Counted from the stretch's first letter, positions 6,845-13,973 are shown. The stretch is 15,356 nt of DNA from G021776435 sp046756245 (GCA_046756245.1 JBHHVZ010000069.1:1-15356), one strand, 5' to 3'. Numbers and translations are program-made. The notes: a model not told the origin generated them from the sequence alone.

Positions 6845-8242
6845 GTGAATTCTCGAACGAAAAAGGCTGGTTCCGTGAAGAAAATAGCCACCTGCCGAGC
6901 CTGCGGGTCGAAGGCGTTGACGCCGGCTTTTTCAATAAGTCTTGCCAATGAACGCAGTCCGCTGGGGCTGCGTTCGAAGCGCGGTTCGCTCGATTATGTT
7001 TTTTGCGATCCTTCGCAAGACGCGTTTGCGTGCGGGCTCTTACAGAAAAACACATTGTCAGCCGCAGAATATTCGGAAGTGATTCCGTCCGGACGTTACC
7101 GGTCTACGCGTAATTCCCTGCGCAAAGCGGCGACTGAAGCGCTCGAATCGATTTCCGGACGCGACTGCCGCGCTCTCGATATCGGATGTAATGACGGGAC
7201 GCTGCTTTCGTTTTATCCGCGTTGGGTGGATCGCGTCGGAATTGATAGCGACGCTGTAATCGACGAGATCGGAGATTGGGCGCAGACGGTGCAGGCGCGC
7301 TTTCCTTCTGAGGAAACGAGACATGCGCTCGCCGGCGATAAATTCGATTTGATCACCGCGATTTCGGTTCTCGAAGAACTGGATGACCCGAAATCCTTTT
7401 TTGAAAGCGTCAAAGAACTGCTCGTTGATGACGGCGTGCTTGTCGTTGAAACGCTATACGCGCCTGTGGCGCTGACGCGAAATGCGATTGAATCTTTACA
7501 TCCAGGAATCTCCGCTGCGTTTTCGCTGGCTGTGATCGAGCGCATTGTCCGCGATGCTGACCTGAAGATATTTCGCGGCGCGCTTACTGAGAAAGAAGGG
7601 GGCTCTATCCGCCTGTTCATAACGCACGCGGAATCCGAGGAATATGATTTCGATCCCTGGTATGAACGCCTCGCGCGTCTCTGGGACGAAGAAAACGCAC
7701 TCGCCATGCGCGCGCTGCAGCCCTATCAGGCGTTTGAGCAACGCCTCATGGAAGCGCGCGAGGCGTTTTCGAAGTTGCTGAACGAAATCGCCGACCGCGG
7801 CGAACGCATTCATATTCTCGGCGCGGACATTCAGGCGCAAACCCTTCTCGCCTGGGCGGGCGCTTCAGCAACGCAGACGGTTAGCGCGGCGGTCGGCATG
7901 GGATGCGCGCGCGCGGGCGAACGGCTGGGATCAGACGGCCCGCCGATCATCACCGAAACCGACTGCCGGGCTGCGGAGCCGGAATATCTGATCGCTCCGG
8001 CGCGCATGAAGCGTGAAATGCTTGAACGTTGGCGTGAAACAATCCTTATCGGCGGAAAATTGATATTCGCCACGCCGTCGCCCGTAATCGTTACGTCAGC
8101 CAACTATGCGGCGGAATTCGGCAAGGCGCTGGCTCTCGGCGACGGACCCGGCGGGGTCGAGACTCTGCGTACGATTCTTCATGCCGCGGGCGGTTTGCGT
8201 CTTATTGCGGATCGCGGCGGGCGAACGGTTGCTTCAGGTTGA
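6845..8242 (+). CDS. Class I SAM-dependent methyltransferase, NovU/TylCIII-like three-part architecture
   Basis: A 465-residue predicted C-methyltransferase. Three parts are visible. The first is an N-terminal putative zinc domain with Cys17, Cys20, Cys54 and Cys63. The second is a SAM-binding core with motif I ALDIGCNDGTLL (residues 110-121) and DLITAISVLEEL as the later acidic strand. The third is a C-terminal Rossmann-like segment beginning near RIHILGAD. This is the architecture of deoxysugar C-methyltransferases such as TylCIII and NovU. The substrate here is unknown, though galE lies 0.9 kb away. The second cysteine pair is widely spaced (C-x8-C). The start is uncertain: GTG 6845 is the longest choice, with a distant GGGA, while GTG 6875 has AGG eight bases upstream and still keeps all four cysteines. 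The 3' end overlaps the convergent phosphatase gene by 9 bases. Confidence 0.8.
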   Translation: MNSRTKKAGSVKKIATCRACGSKALTPAFSISLANERSPLGLRSKRGSLDYVFCDPSQDAFACGLLQKNTLSAAEYSEVIPSGRYRSTRNSLRKAATEALESISGRDCRALDIGCNDGTLLSFYPRWVDRVGIDSDAVIDEIGDWAQTVQARFPSEETRHALAGDKFDLITAISVLEELDDPKSFFESVKELLVDDGVLVVETLYAPVALTRNAIESLHPGISAAFSLAVIERIVRDADLKIFRGALTEKEGGSIRLFITHAESEEYDFDPWYERLARLWDEENALAMRALQPYQAFEQRLMEAREAFSKLLNEIADRGERIHILGADIQAQTLLAWAGASATQTVSAAVGMGCARAGERLGSDGPPIITETDCRAAEPEYLIAPARMKREMLERWRETILIGGKLIFATPSPVIVTSANYAAEFGKALALGDGPGGVETLRTILHAAGGLRLIADRGGRTVASG

Positions 8243-8971
8243 CAAGAATCGCCTGGTCGCGTCTTCAAGCACGGCCGCCGTCAGCCGTCCCGTCCATACT
8301 GCGCCTGTATCAACACCGATACGCCAGCCCTCGTCCACGGGCTTCTTTTCCGGATGGTGTCCGTGCACAACTACTTGCGCAGGTCGCTCTTTAGCCGCAG
8401 CGCGATGGAAATCGCCGCGGATCCACAAGAGATCATCTTCCGATTGCTCGTCCAGCGCGACGCCCGGTCTGACGCCGGCATGGACGAACAGATAGTCGCC
8501 CATGATCTTGTGCAAATTGAGCGCGCGAAGAAAAGAGAGATGCCGCGCCGGCAAATTTTCTGAAAGCGCGGCCGCTAGATCTTCGGCGCTTCTTTTCAAT
8601 GGCGTCTCGACGCCATAGCTTTCAAGCGTCTCTGCGCCGCCCCAGTAAAGCCAGTCTTCCAAATCGTTCGGTGCGTCGAGAAACCCGAGCATCGCCGCTT
8701 CATGGTTGCCCTTGAGGAAAACCGATTCCGGACGCGATGCTTTTATCTTCAAAAGCCGGTCGACGACGCCGCGGCTGTCTGGACCCCTGTCCACATAATC
8801 CCCAAGAAAAATCAATTGACCGGGACCGGCATCTTTCTCGTCTTGCTCAATCTTGGTCATCAGCGCGTCGAGCAAGTCAGGCCGCCCGTGAATGTCGCCG
8901 ATCGCGTAAATACGCACGCCTTCCGGCGCCAACGCTTCATATTTCCTGTGCTGAAACATGTTCGAGAACAC
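8234..8971 (-). CDS. PPP-family serine/threonine protein phosphatase (metallophosphoesterase)
   Basis: A 245-residue bacterial PPP-type phosphatase that should remove phosphate from proteins, or possibly small molecules, using two metal ions. The three core motifs are intact: GDIHG at 25-29, GDYVDRGPDS at 57-66 and GNHE at 88-91. Metal-binding histidines follow in LFVHAGVRPG and VVVHGHHPE. The length matches bacterial PrpA/PrpB-like and lambda-type phosphatases. The start is ambiguous between GTG 8971 and ATG 8959; neither has a good ribosome binding site. It is transcribed away from galE and towards the methyltransferase gene, overlapping its last 9 bases. Physiological target unknown. No partner kinase gene is visible in this window. 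Confidence 0.87.
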   Translation of the reverse strand: MFSNMFQHRKYEALAPEGVRIYAIGDIHGRPDLLDALMTKIEQDEKDAGPGQLIFLGDYVDRGPDSRGVVDRLLKIKASRPESVFLKGNHEAAMLGFLDAPNDLEDWLYWGGAETLESYGVETPLKRSAEDLAAALSENLPARHLSFLRALNLHKIMGDYLFVHAGVRPGVALDEQSEDDLLWIRGDFHRAAAKERPAQVVVHGHHPEKKPVDEGWRIGVDTGAVWTGRLTAAVLEDATRRFLST

Positions 8972-9024
8972 GCGATTCGTTTGGCATTGTCGTAAAGGCC
9001 GTCTGTTTGATTATAGACCGGCGG

Positions 9025-9053
9025 GTCAAACGATGCTCCCTTTATGCTATAGT
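9025..9053 (+). promoter_or_regulatory. possible sigma-70 type promoter for the galE operon
   Basis: TATAGT at 9048-9053 is a good -10 hexamer. GTCAAA at 9025-9030, 17 bases upstream, is a poor -35. It lies about 60 bases ahead of the galE start in the 144-base divergent gap with the phosphatase gene. Support is only positional and by eye. Confidence 0.3.
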
Positions 9054-9115
9054 AAGTGTTAAGATTTTGGCGGCGGGACGGCGCGTTCGCCGCAATAAAA
9101 CGAGGTGACGTCCTC

Positions 9116-10114
9116 ATGAGCGTGCTTGTGACCGGCGGCGCCGGCTATATCGGCGCGCATATGCTGCTCGCCCTTCAGGCGGCCGGCGAGCGCGCCGTTG
9201 CGTTTGATGACTTGTCAGCGGGCGCGCGGCGGCTCATTCCGAACGGCGTGCCGTTTATCGAAGCCGATATTGGCGACAACGATGCTTTAATGAAAGCTTT
9301 CGACGAGCACGACGTAGAGGAAGTGATCCATTTCGCCGGATCGATCCTTGTTCCGGAATCCCTCGAACAACCGCTCGCCTATTACCGCAATAATACGTGC
9401 AAGACGCTTACGCTTCTCGAGATGTGCGTCGAACGCGGCGTTAAGCGGTTTATTTACTCTTCAACGGCGGCTGTTTACGGAAGGCCGGACCGCGTGCCGG
9501 TCTCCGAAAACGCGCCGATCCAACCGATCACGCCCTATGGCGCTTCGATGGCGATGAGCGAGCGCATCGTCGCTGATGCGGCTGTCGCCCATGGCTTTTC
9601 CTACATGATCTTACGATATTTCAATGTGGCCGGCGCAGATCCGGATGCGCGCGCTGGCGAGATCGGCAAGCCCACCCATCTCATCAAGGTCGCCGCGCAA
9701 ATCGCCGTGGGCGCGCGAAAAGAAAAGCTGCAGGTATACGGAGCCGATTACCCGACGCCGGACGGCACAGCCATCCGCGATTATGTGCATGTGAGCGATC
9801 TGGCCGACGCGCATTTATCAGCGCTTGAATGGCTGCGCGGCGCCGGCGCTTCGGCGACCCTGAACTGCGGCTATGGACGCGGCTATTCGGTCTATGAGGT
9901 GATAGACGCCGTCGAGCGCGTATCCGGGACGACCTTGCCCTATGAAGTCGGGCCCCGCAGGGCCGGGGACCCGCCGCAGCTGATCGCCGACAACGCGTCT
10001 ATACGCGCCGTGCTGGACTGGCGTCCGCGCTATGACGACATCGATTTTATCCTGCGTTCAGCGATTGACTGGGAGCGCAAGCTCGCCGCCATGCCGGAAG
10101 GCGCGCGCGAATGA
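9116..10114 (+). CDS. galE: UDP-glucose 4-epimerase (GalE-type), catalytic lysine replaced by methionine
   Basis: A 332-residue extended short-chain dehydrogenase of the GalE type, which interconverts UDP-glucose and UDP-galactose using bound NAD. The NAD-binding loop is GGAGYIG at residues 7-13. The active-site serine region YSSTAAVYG, the NVAGADPD segment (Leloir epimerase signature) and the C-terminal NCGYGRGYSVYEV and RRAGDPP elements are all present. The YxxxK motif is altered: Tyr141 is present, but the expected lysine is Met145 (codon ATG at 9548-9550; AAG would give Lys). The rest of the frame is intact and normal in length. The start is ATG 9116 with GAGGTGA at 9102-9108; an upstream in-frame start at 9056 has no support. 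It is the first gene of a galE-vanZ-kdsB operon. Another extended SDR activity on a nucleotide sugar remains possible. Confidence 0.9.
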   Translation: MSVLVTGGAGYIGAHMLLALQAAGERAVAFDDLSAGARRLIPNGVPFIEADIGDNDALMKAFDEHDVEEVIHFAGSILVPESLEQPLAYYRNNTCKTLTLLEMCVERGVKRFIYSSTAAVYGRPDRVPVSENAPIQPITPYGASMAMSERIVADAAVAHGFSYMILRYFNVAGADPDARAGEIGKPTHLIKVAAQIAVGARKEKLQVYGADYPTPDGTAIRDYVHVSDLADAHLSALEWLRGAGASATLNCGYGRGYSVYEVIDAVERVSGTTLPYEVGPRRAGDPPQLIADNASIRAVLDWRPRYDDIDFILRSAIDWERKLAAMPEGARE

Positions 10115-10521
10115 CGAAGCTTCGGGTTGCGCGGACCGCGTTCGCAATACTTTTTCTTGCCGTCACCTACCTGACGCTGGCGCCCAACCCGGACGAGAGC
10201 GCGCCGGGATTCGCCGCCGCACGGTGGCTCGCAGCGGCGCTCTTTGGCGACGAGATGCTGGGCGACAAGGTGGCGCATTTTTCCGCTTATGGCGCGTTGG
10301 GCGCGTCCGCGTTTCTGGCCGCCATTCGCCCTTTCGGACGCGTCTGGCTCGCGCCGATTGCGCTTGCCGCCTACGGCGCGCTTCTTGAGGGCGCGCAGGG
10401 GCTCGGCGGCGTGCGAACGCCTGAACTCGCCGATGCAATCTCGAACGCCGGCGGCGCGCTGGCCGGGTTCGTGTTGGCCATGCTCGCTGTACGCTTCGCC
10501 GCGAAAGGAACGCCGACGTGA
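10111..10521 (+). CDS. VanZ-like family membrane protein
   Basis: A 136-residue membrane protein of the VanZ-like family. The first membrane helix is residues 7-25. Then come the family motif GDKVAHFSAYGALG (51-64), two more hydrophobic stretches, EGAQGLGGVRTPELADAISN and a final helix. The D-K-x-x-H-F-x-x-Y and E-x-x-Q patterns are typical of the family. Its biochemical role is not known outside the teicoplanin resistance context, and nothing here suggests glycopeptide resistance. Its ATG overlaps the galE stop codon as ATGA (10111-10114), and its TGA overlaps the kdsB start as GTGA (10518-10521). Translational coupling on one transcript is therefore likely, and a role in envelope polysaccharide or lipid handling is a reasonable inference from the neighbours. 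Confidence 0.85.
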   Translation: MTKLRVARTAFAILFLAVTYLTLAPNPDESAPGFAAARWLAAALFGDEMLGDKVAHFSAYGALGASAFLAAIRPFGRVWLAPIALAAYGALLEGAQGLGGVRTPELADAISNAGGALAGFVLAMLAVRFAAKGTPT

Positions 10522-11291
10522 AAGCGGCGATTGTGATTCCCGCGCGTTACGGCTCGACCCGCCTGCCGGGCAAGATCCTGTTGCCGCTTGCAGGCAAGCC
10601 GCTGATCCAGCATGTCCATGAACGGGCGATGCGCACTACCGCCGATTGCGTCATCGTCGCCACAGACGATGAGCGGATTGCGCAAGCTGTGCGCGGTTTT
10701 GGCGGCGATGCGCGCATGACGCGTTCATCCCATGCATCCGGGTCGGAGCGCGTGGCGGAGATCGCCGAAACGCTTGAAACCGACATCATCGTAAACCTGC
10801 AGGGAGACGAGCCGGAAATCGATCCCTCTCATATCGACCGGCTGATTGCGCTTCAGGAATCAGCTGCGCCCTTCGCCTCCACGCTTGCCTGCCGTTTTCC
10901 CGCGACGGCGAGGGCGGGGCCGGGCTCGCCGACCGACCCGGCCGCGGTCAAAGTTAAACTGGGCGCGACGATCGAACCGGACGTATTGGCCTATGCTGCC
11001 GACTTTTATCGTAATGCGCCGGCGTGCGAAAGAGACGCGCAAGGACGCGTTCTAAATCCGGCCAAATATTTTCTTCATGTGGGCGTTTACGCTTTTTTCC
11101 GGAATACGTTGTTGCGTTTTGCGCGCGCCCCTCAGGGCGTTCGCGAGCGGGCCGAGCGGCTCGAACAACTTCGCATTCTGGATATGGGAGAAAAAATCGC
11201 CGTCGCTATTGTCGATCACGCCGCGCCGGGCGTCGATACGGAAGCCGATTACCGTGCCGCCGCGCAGCGGTTAGGCGGGGAGAATTCCTGA
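10518..11291 (+). CDS. kdsB: 3-deoxy-manno-octulosonate cytidylyltransferase (CMP-KDO synthetase)
   Basis: A 257-residue cytosolic enzyme that activates KDO with CTP to CMP-KDO for attachment to lipid A in the LPS inner core. Landmarks are the nucleotide-binding PARYGSTRLPGK (8-19), HASGSERVAE (72-81), NLQGDEPEI (93-101), SPTDPAAVKV, FLHVGVYAF and ERLEQLRILDMGE. Together these are diagnostic for KdsB rather than for related sialic acid or pseudaminic acid cytidylyltransferases. The length is close to the E. coli enzyme. The start is GTG 10518, overlapping the VanZ-like stop, with AAGGA at 10505-10509. It is the last gene of the operon and is followed by a strong hairpin at 11324-11374. It implies a Gram-negative host that makes KDO-containing LPS. 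Confidence 0.95.
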   Translation: MKAAIVIPARYGSTRLPGKILLPLAGKPLIQHVHERAMRTTADCVIVATDDERIAQAVRGFGGDARMTRSSHASGSERVAEIAETLETDIIVNLQGDEPEIDPSHIDRLIALQESAAPFASTLACRFPATARAGPGSPTDPAAVKVKLGATIEPDVLAYAADFYRNAPACERDAQGRVLNPAKYFLHVGVYAFFRNTLLRFARAPQGVRERAERLEQLRILDMGEKIAVAIVDHAAPGVDTEADYRAAAQRLGGENS

Positions 11292-11323
11292 TAAAAGTAA
11301 CGCCTGTGCGGCCCGTGAAACGA

Positions 11324-11374
11324 AAAGAGCGGCCGGCTGCAGGCGTTTCACGCCTATTGCTGCGGCCGCTCTTT
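11324..11374. terminator. probable bidirectional terminator after kdsB
   Basis: A perfect 12-bp stem is formed by AAAGAGCGGCCG (11324-11335) and CGGCCGCTCTTT (11363-11374). Inside it is a smaller hairpin AGGCG-TTTCA-CGCCT (11341-11355). On the plus strand the stem ends in CTCTTTA after kdsB (stop 11291). On the minus strand it ends in CTCTTTTCG after the small ORF (stop 11439). The run of T is short, so termination may be imperfect. Other perfect pairings are possible: 11314-11322 with 11344-11352, and 11299-11306 with 11340-11347. Confidence 0.75.
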
Positions 11375-11438
11375 ATCTGCGACGCCCGCGGCGGCGGGCT
11401 CTTGGTTTTGATGAGCGGGGGCGTTCCGCGCGCCTATG

Positions 11439-11528
11439 TTACGCCAAAGCGGCATAAGTGTAAGCGAGCGGAGCAAATGCGGCGATAAGCACGCTGGCGC
11501 TCGTCAGTATGGTGATCAGCCTGATCAT
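11439..11528 (-). CDS. 29-residue hydrophobic small protein
   Basis: A small minus-strand gene starting at ATG 11528-11526 and ending at TAA (11441-11439). It encodes MIRLITILTSASVLIAAF followed by eleven residues ending in YAALA. The peptide has one positive charge near its start and one continuous hydrophobic stretch, so it looks like a single-helix membrane peptide, or a signal-peptide-like piece ending in an Ala-rich motif. GAGAGGA lies six bases before the start codon. The gene converges on kdsB, and the hairpin at 11324-11374 falls neatly between the two stop codons, with the better T run on this gene's side. A plausible promoter on the minus strand is TTGCCA, 16 bases, TAAATC, upstream of the start. 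I do not recognise the family. Confidence 0.5.
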   Translation of the reverse strand: MIRLITILTSASVLIAAFAPLAYTYAALA

Positions 11529-11688
11529 GGCGTCCTCTCTCATTGCGTTGACGGTGCTGATTTATGACTGTGCGTGCGGCTGGCAAGGAGGCCGGCGGCC
11601 TTTCTGTCGCAGGGCGATAACGATTCGTCGATTCCGGTTTGATCGTATTCGCCTCGTCGCGCCGGACGAACGGGTCGACCGGCTAAAC

Positions 11689-11716
11689 GGGCGCGCGGAG
11701 TCAAGGACTTGCGCCC
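11689..11716 (+). other. stem-loop in the terC leader
   Basis: Complementary arms GGGCGC (11689-11694) and GCGCCC (11711-11716) enclose an inner AGTC-AAG-GACT hairpin, giving an interrupted stem-loop 57 bases upstream of the TerC start. It could be a structured leader. It does not show the conserved core of the manganese-sensing yybP-ykoY riboswitch that precedes many TerC-family genes. Function unknown. Confidence 0.3.
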
Positions 11717-11772
11717 GCTGGCGATTATGGCTTTGTTTGAAACGCGGGACGGACGAATAGAGAGGTTGAGAA

Positions 11773-12564
11773 ATGGACGCGCTGTTTTCACTGGAAAATT
11801 TGTTTACCCTGGCGATGTTGATCCTGCTGCAAGCGGTGCTGGGGTTTGACAACCTTCTCTATATCGCAATCGAGTCGCAGCGCGTCGATCCGGCGCGCCG
11901 GCGATTCGTGCGCCAAACAGGAATCGGACTCGCCATCGTCTTCAGACTCCTGCTGCTTGTGGTCGTCATGGGCGCAATCAGCGCTTTTCAGGAACCGTTT
12001 ATAGCTATTCGTTTCGCCGGGATCATCGAAGGCGAATTCACGCTCCACGCCGTGATCACGCTTCTGGGCGGCGCGTTTATCATTTACACCGCGACTGCGG
12101 AAATCCTGCACTTTCTGGCTGTGGAGGAGATCGAAGGCGTCAACGGCGAGCGCAGGCGATCGGTTTTCTGGGCCTTGTTCTGGATCGTGTCGATGAATGC
12201 GGTCTTTTCCTTCGACTCGCTTCTATCGGCGATCGCGCTCACGCATGTTGTTCCGGTTATGGCGACGGCGATTATCGCCGGCGGCGTCCTGATGCTGCTG
12301 ATCGCCAATCAGGTGGCGGCGTTTCTTAAAAAGAACCGCATGTACGAAGTGCTCGGACTCTTCATTCTGTTCATCGTCGGCGTTCTGCTTGTGTCGGAGG
12401 GCGGCCATCTGGCGCATTTGCGATTGTTCGCCTTCGAGGTGACGCCGATGTCGAAGACGACGTTCTATTTCGTCATCTTCGTGCTCGTCTGCGTCAATAT
12501 CGTGCAAAGCCGGTATCGCAGGAAGCTGGAAGCGAAGCGCGCGCGCGAACGCGCCGCCGCATGA
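11773..12564 (+). CDS. TerC family integral membrane protein
   Basis: A 263-residue polytopic membrane protein of the TerC family, linked in different bacteria to tellurite resistance, manganese export and metallation of exported proteins. Conserved acidic patches within membrane helices are LGFDNLLYIAI (Asp26) and NAVFSFDSLLSAIAL (Asp148), as expected for this family. About seven hydrophobic helices can be counted, and the protein ends in a basic tail (RYRRKLEAKRARERAAA). The start is ATG 11773, preceded by AGAGGTTGAG. It has its own transcription unit, with a leader of unknown length and a stem-loop at 11689-11716. The likely role is metal ion transport, by family; tellurite resistance should not be assumed. 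Confidence 0.88.
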   Translation: MDALFSLENLFTLAMLILLQAVLGFDNLLYIAIESQRVDPARRRFVRQTGIGLAIVFRLLLLVVVMGAISAFQEPFIAIRFAGIIEGEFTLHAVITLLGGAFIIYTATAEILHFLAVEEIEGVNGERRRSVFWALFWIVSMNAVFSFDSLLSAIALTHVVPVMATAIIAGGVLMLLIANQVAAFLKKNRMYEVLGLFILFIVGVLLVSEGGHLAHLRLFAFEVTPMSKTTFYFVIFVLVCVNIVQSRYRRKLEAKRARERAAA

Positions 12565-12611
12565 TAGTGCGGCGCATTATCTTCATTGGCTGAATGATGG
12601 CGCGCGCGGCG

Positions 12612-12884
12612 CTATTCCATCGGCCGGAAGACGAGGGTGAGCACGACGCCGATGAGCCCGATGACAGCCCACAGCGGCGCGCCCATCAGGGTCGAAATCG
12701 CCTGCGAAACGCCGCCGGGCGCCTTTTCGGCCAAACCGATGCCGTCGACGCCCAAAAGCCCGAGAATCTCCGCCGTGGTGCGCATGACCGGCTCGCCGGT
12801 TTCGAGCGACGTGACGCCGTCCGCGCCCAGAAGCGCAACGGCGATTGCGACCAGAACCCATGCGATAAAGCGAAACGCCGCCAT
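12612..12884 (-). CDS. small two-helix membrane protein, conserved-hypothetical type
   Basis: A 90-residue protein with an N-terminal membrane helix (about residues 4-22, FRFIAWVLVAIAVALLGAD), a soluble middle part and a C-terminal helix (about 69-86). The start is ATG 12884-12882, preceded by AAGGGGG at six bases, and the stop is TAG at 12614-12612. The layout resembles a small-protein family I have seen in other alphaproteobacteria, sometimes loosely labelled as a PetM-like or cytochrome-associated subunit. I would not rely on that label. It converges on the terC gene with a 47-base gap, which contains only weak hairpins. Function unknown. Confidence 0.7.
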   Translation of the reverse strand: MAAFRFIAWVLVAIAVALLGADGVTSLETGEPVMRTTAEILGLLGVDGIGLAEKAPGGVSQAISTLMGAPLWAVIGLIGVVLTLVFRPME

Positions 12885-12996
12885 GACGGCCCCCTTCTCA
12901 AGCTACGCAACCTTACGCCCCAAAAGTTAAGAATAACCGGTCGGGCGGCGGCCTGCAAACCCTCCGGACGGCCCCGCGCCGCCGGGTTGCGCGTCC

Positions 12997-13024
12997 TTGC
13001 GCGTCGGCCGCGCGCCGCTATAGT
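12997..13024 (+). promoter_or_regulatory. possible promoter for tRNA-Ser
   Basis: TTGCGC (12997-13002) and TATAGT (13019-13024) are separated by 16 bases and point towards the tRNA gene. The implied leader is about 120 bases, long for a tRNA transcript, so a closer start is possible. Confidence 0.35.
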
Positions 13025-13069
13025 CCCGCCCGCGCTGCGAAGGCCGGCCGGGCAGTCGAAGGCGCACCC

Positions 13070-13113
13070 GCCGCGACGGCGGCGAACTGTAGGAAGCCGC
13101 GACGGCGGCGAAC
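13070..13113. repeat. two-copy 18-base direct repeat upstream of tRNA-Ser
   Basis: GCCGCGACGGCGGCGAAC occurs at 13070-13087 and again at 13096-13113, a period of 26 bases. Each copy contains a small GC hairpin around CGA; the first can pair CCGCCG (13068-13073) with CGGCGG (13077-13082). A third hairpin, GCGTGC with GCACGC (13125-13142), follows just before the tRNA. Confidence 0.8.
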
Positions 13114-13149
13114 GATAAAGACCGGCGTGCGCCGCCGCACGCGCAAAAT

Positions 13150-13239
13150 GGATGGGTGGCCGAGTGGTCGAAGGCGCACGCCTGGAACGCGTGTAGGCGG
13201 GGAACCGTCTCGTGGGTTCGAATCCCACCCCATCCGCCA
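13150..13239 (+). tRNA. tRNA-Ser(GGA)
   Basis: A 90-base tRNA with CCA encoded. The acceptor arms GGATGGG (13150-13156) and CCCATCC pair fully. The anticodon arm is CACGC-CTGGAAC-GCGTG, with anticodon GGA at 13184-13186 reading UCC and UCU. There is a long variable arm, as in class II tRNAs, and a T arm GTGGG-TTCGAAT-CCCAC. It lies at the left border of the gene-poor segment that precedes the Fic gene. I found no copy of its 3' end downstream in this window that would mark an integration site. Confidence 0.97.
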
Positions 13240-13436
13240 CAATCTATGAGTGTGTAGTCAGTTCCAGGATCATTTATGAAAAAGCGCGGAAAACCTGGGT
13301 TTTCGCGCGAACTCGCACAACCGTTGAGGGCGTAGAGACTCTGTACAGAGACTACTCGGACCGAACAGGCTGGGCGTCTCTCGCGGTCATTTCGTGGTTC
13401 CATTCACGCGCAGAGACCAATTGGCGAAACCTGAGG

Positions 13437-13560
13437 GACCAGGGTCAGGCGCACATGATAGCACTCTTGAGACGCCCAAAGGGCGCGTGGGATGCAATCA
13501 CGACCGGAACCGTCAGGATTTCTGCGCAGTCTCAGCGGTGTGCAAGTCTTCCTGCCCGCC
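13437..13560 (+). pseudogene. possible degenerate DUF3489-like fragment
   Basis: The plus-strand frame at 13446-13520 reads QAHMIALLRRPKGAWDAITT. This resembles the start of the DUF3489 domain, a small helix-turn-helix-like family in which I recall a pattern like QA-x-x-IALLRRP-x-GA followed by TGW and HTVRGFL. After TVR, a shift of frame gives GFLRSLSG. A decayed, frameshifted copy would explain both. The match is from memory and short, so the call is weak. Confidence 0.25.
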
Positions 13561-13973
13561 AGCACGTCCTCGATCAGCGCGCCGGCCTGTTTCTGGTCCA
13601 TGAAGGACTCCCGCCATTGTTGCGGCGATAGGATACATCGCCCGATTTTTGAGGCAAAGCGGCGGCTGCGCCCGGAATGCGCAGCCATGCTGTATTGATC
13701 CGACGAATGACCAACCTCGCTGAGGTCCCCACAGAGCGCAGGCTGGAACGGCCCGTTCCTACCGTTTATTCGATTCTGATATACTCATGATGCAAACCGC
13801 CAAGTTGTGAAATCGATTTGACGCGGCCGTTGAGCTGAATTGATCTCGAATTCGGAGCATCTTTATCCATTCCGGTAGGCGCGGCTGTTTGACGAGGGAG
13901 AGAACCTTACCGAGCTTTTCTTTATCGCTCCGAAAATGCTTGTATTTTCTATACCTTAGCGCTTTGGCGGTTT

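Noticed and set aside
11560..11772. yybP-ykoY manganese riboswitch expected upstream of a TerC gene
   Set aside because: I could not find its conserved core; only an unrelated stem-loop is visible. A covariance search would be decisive.
12686..13403. Overlapping minus-strand frames with GFEPTRR or WGGIRTHE-like peptides
   Set aside because: They are read antisense through tRNA-Ser. These peptides are a well-known annotation artefact of tRNA genes. They also overlap the real 90-residue membrane protein in the wrong frame.
13404..13601. 65-codon minus-strand frame starting MDQKQAGALIEDVLAGRK
   Set aside because: The first residues and the GGGAG site look plausible, but the second half has no protein-like pattern and I know no relative. 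Kept only as a note in the gap description.
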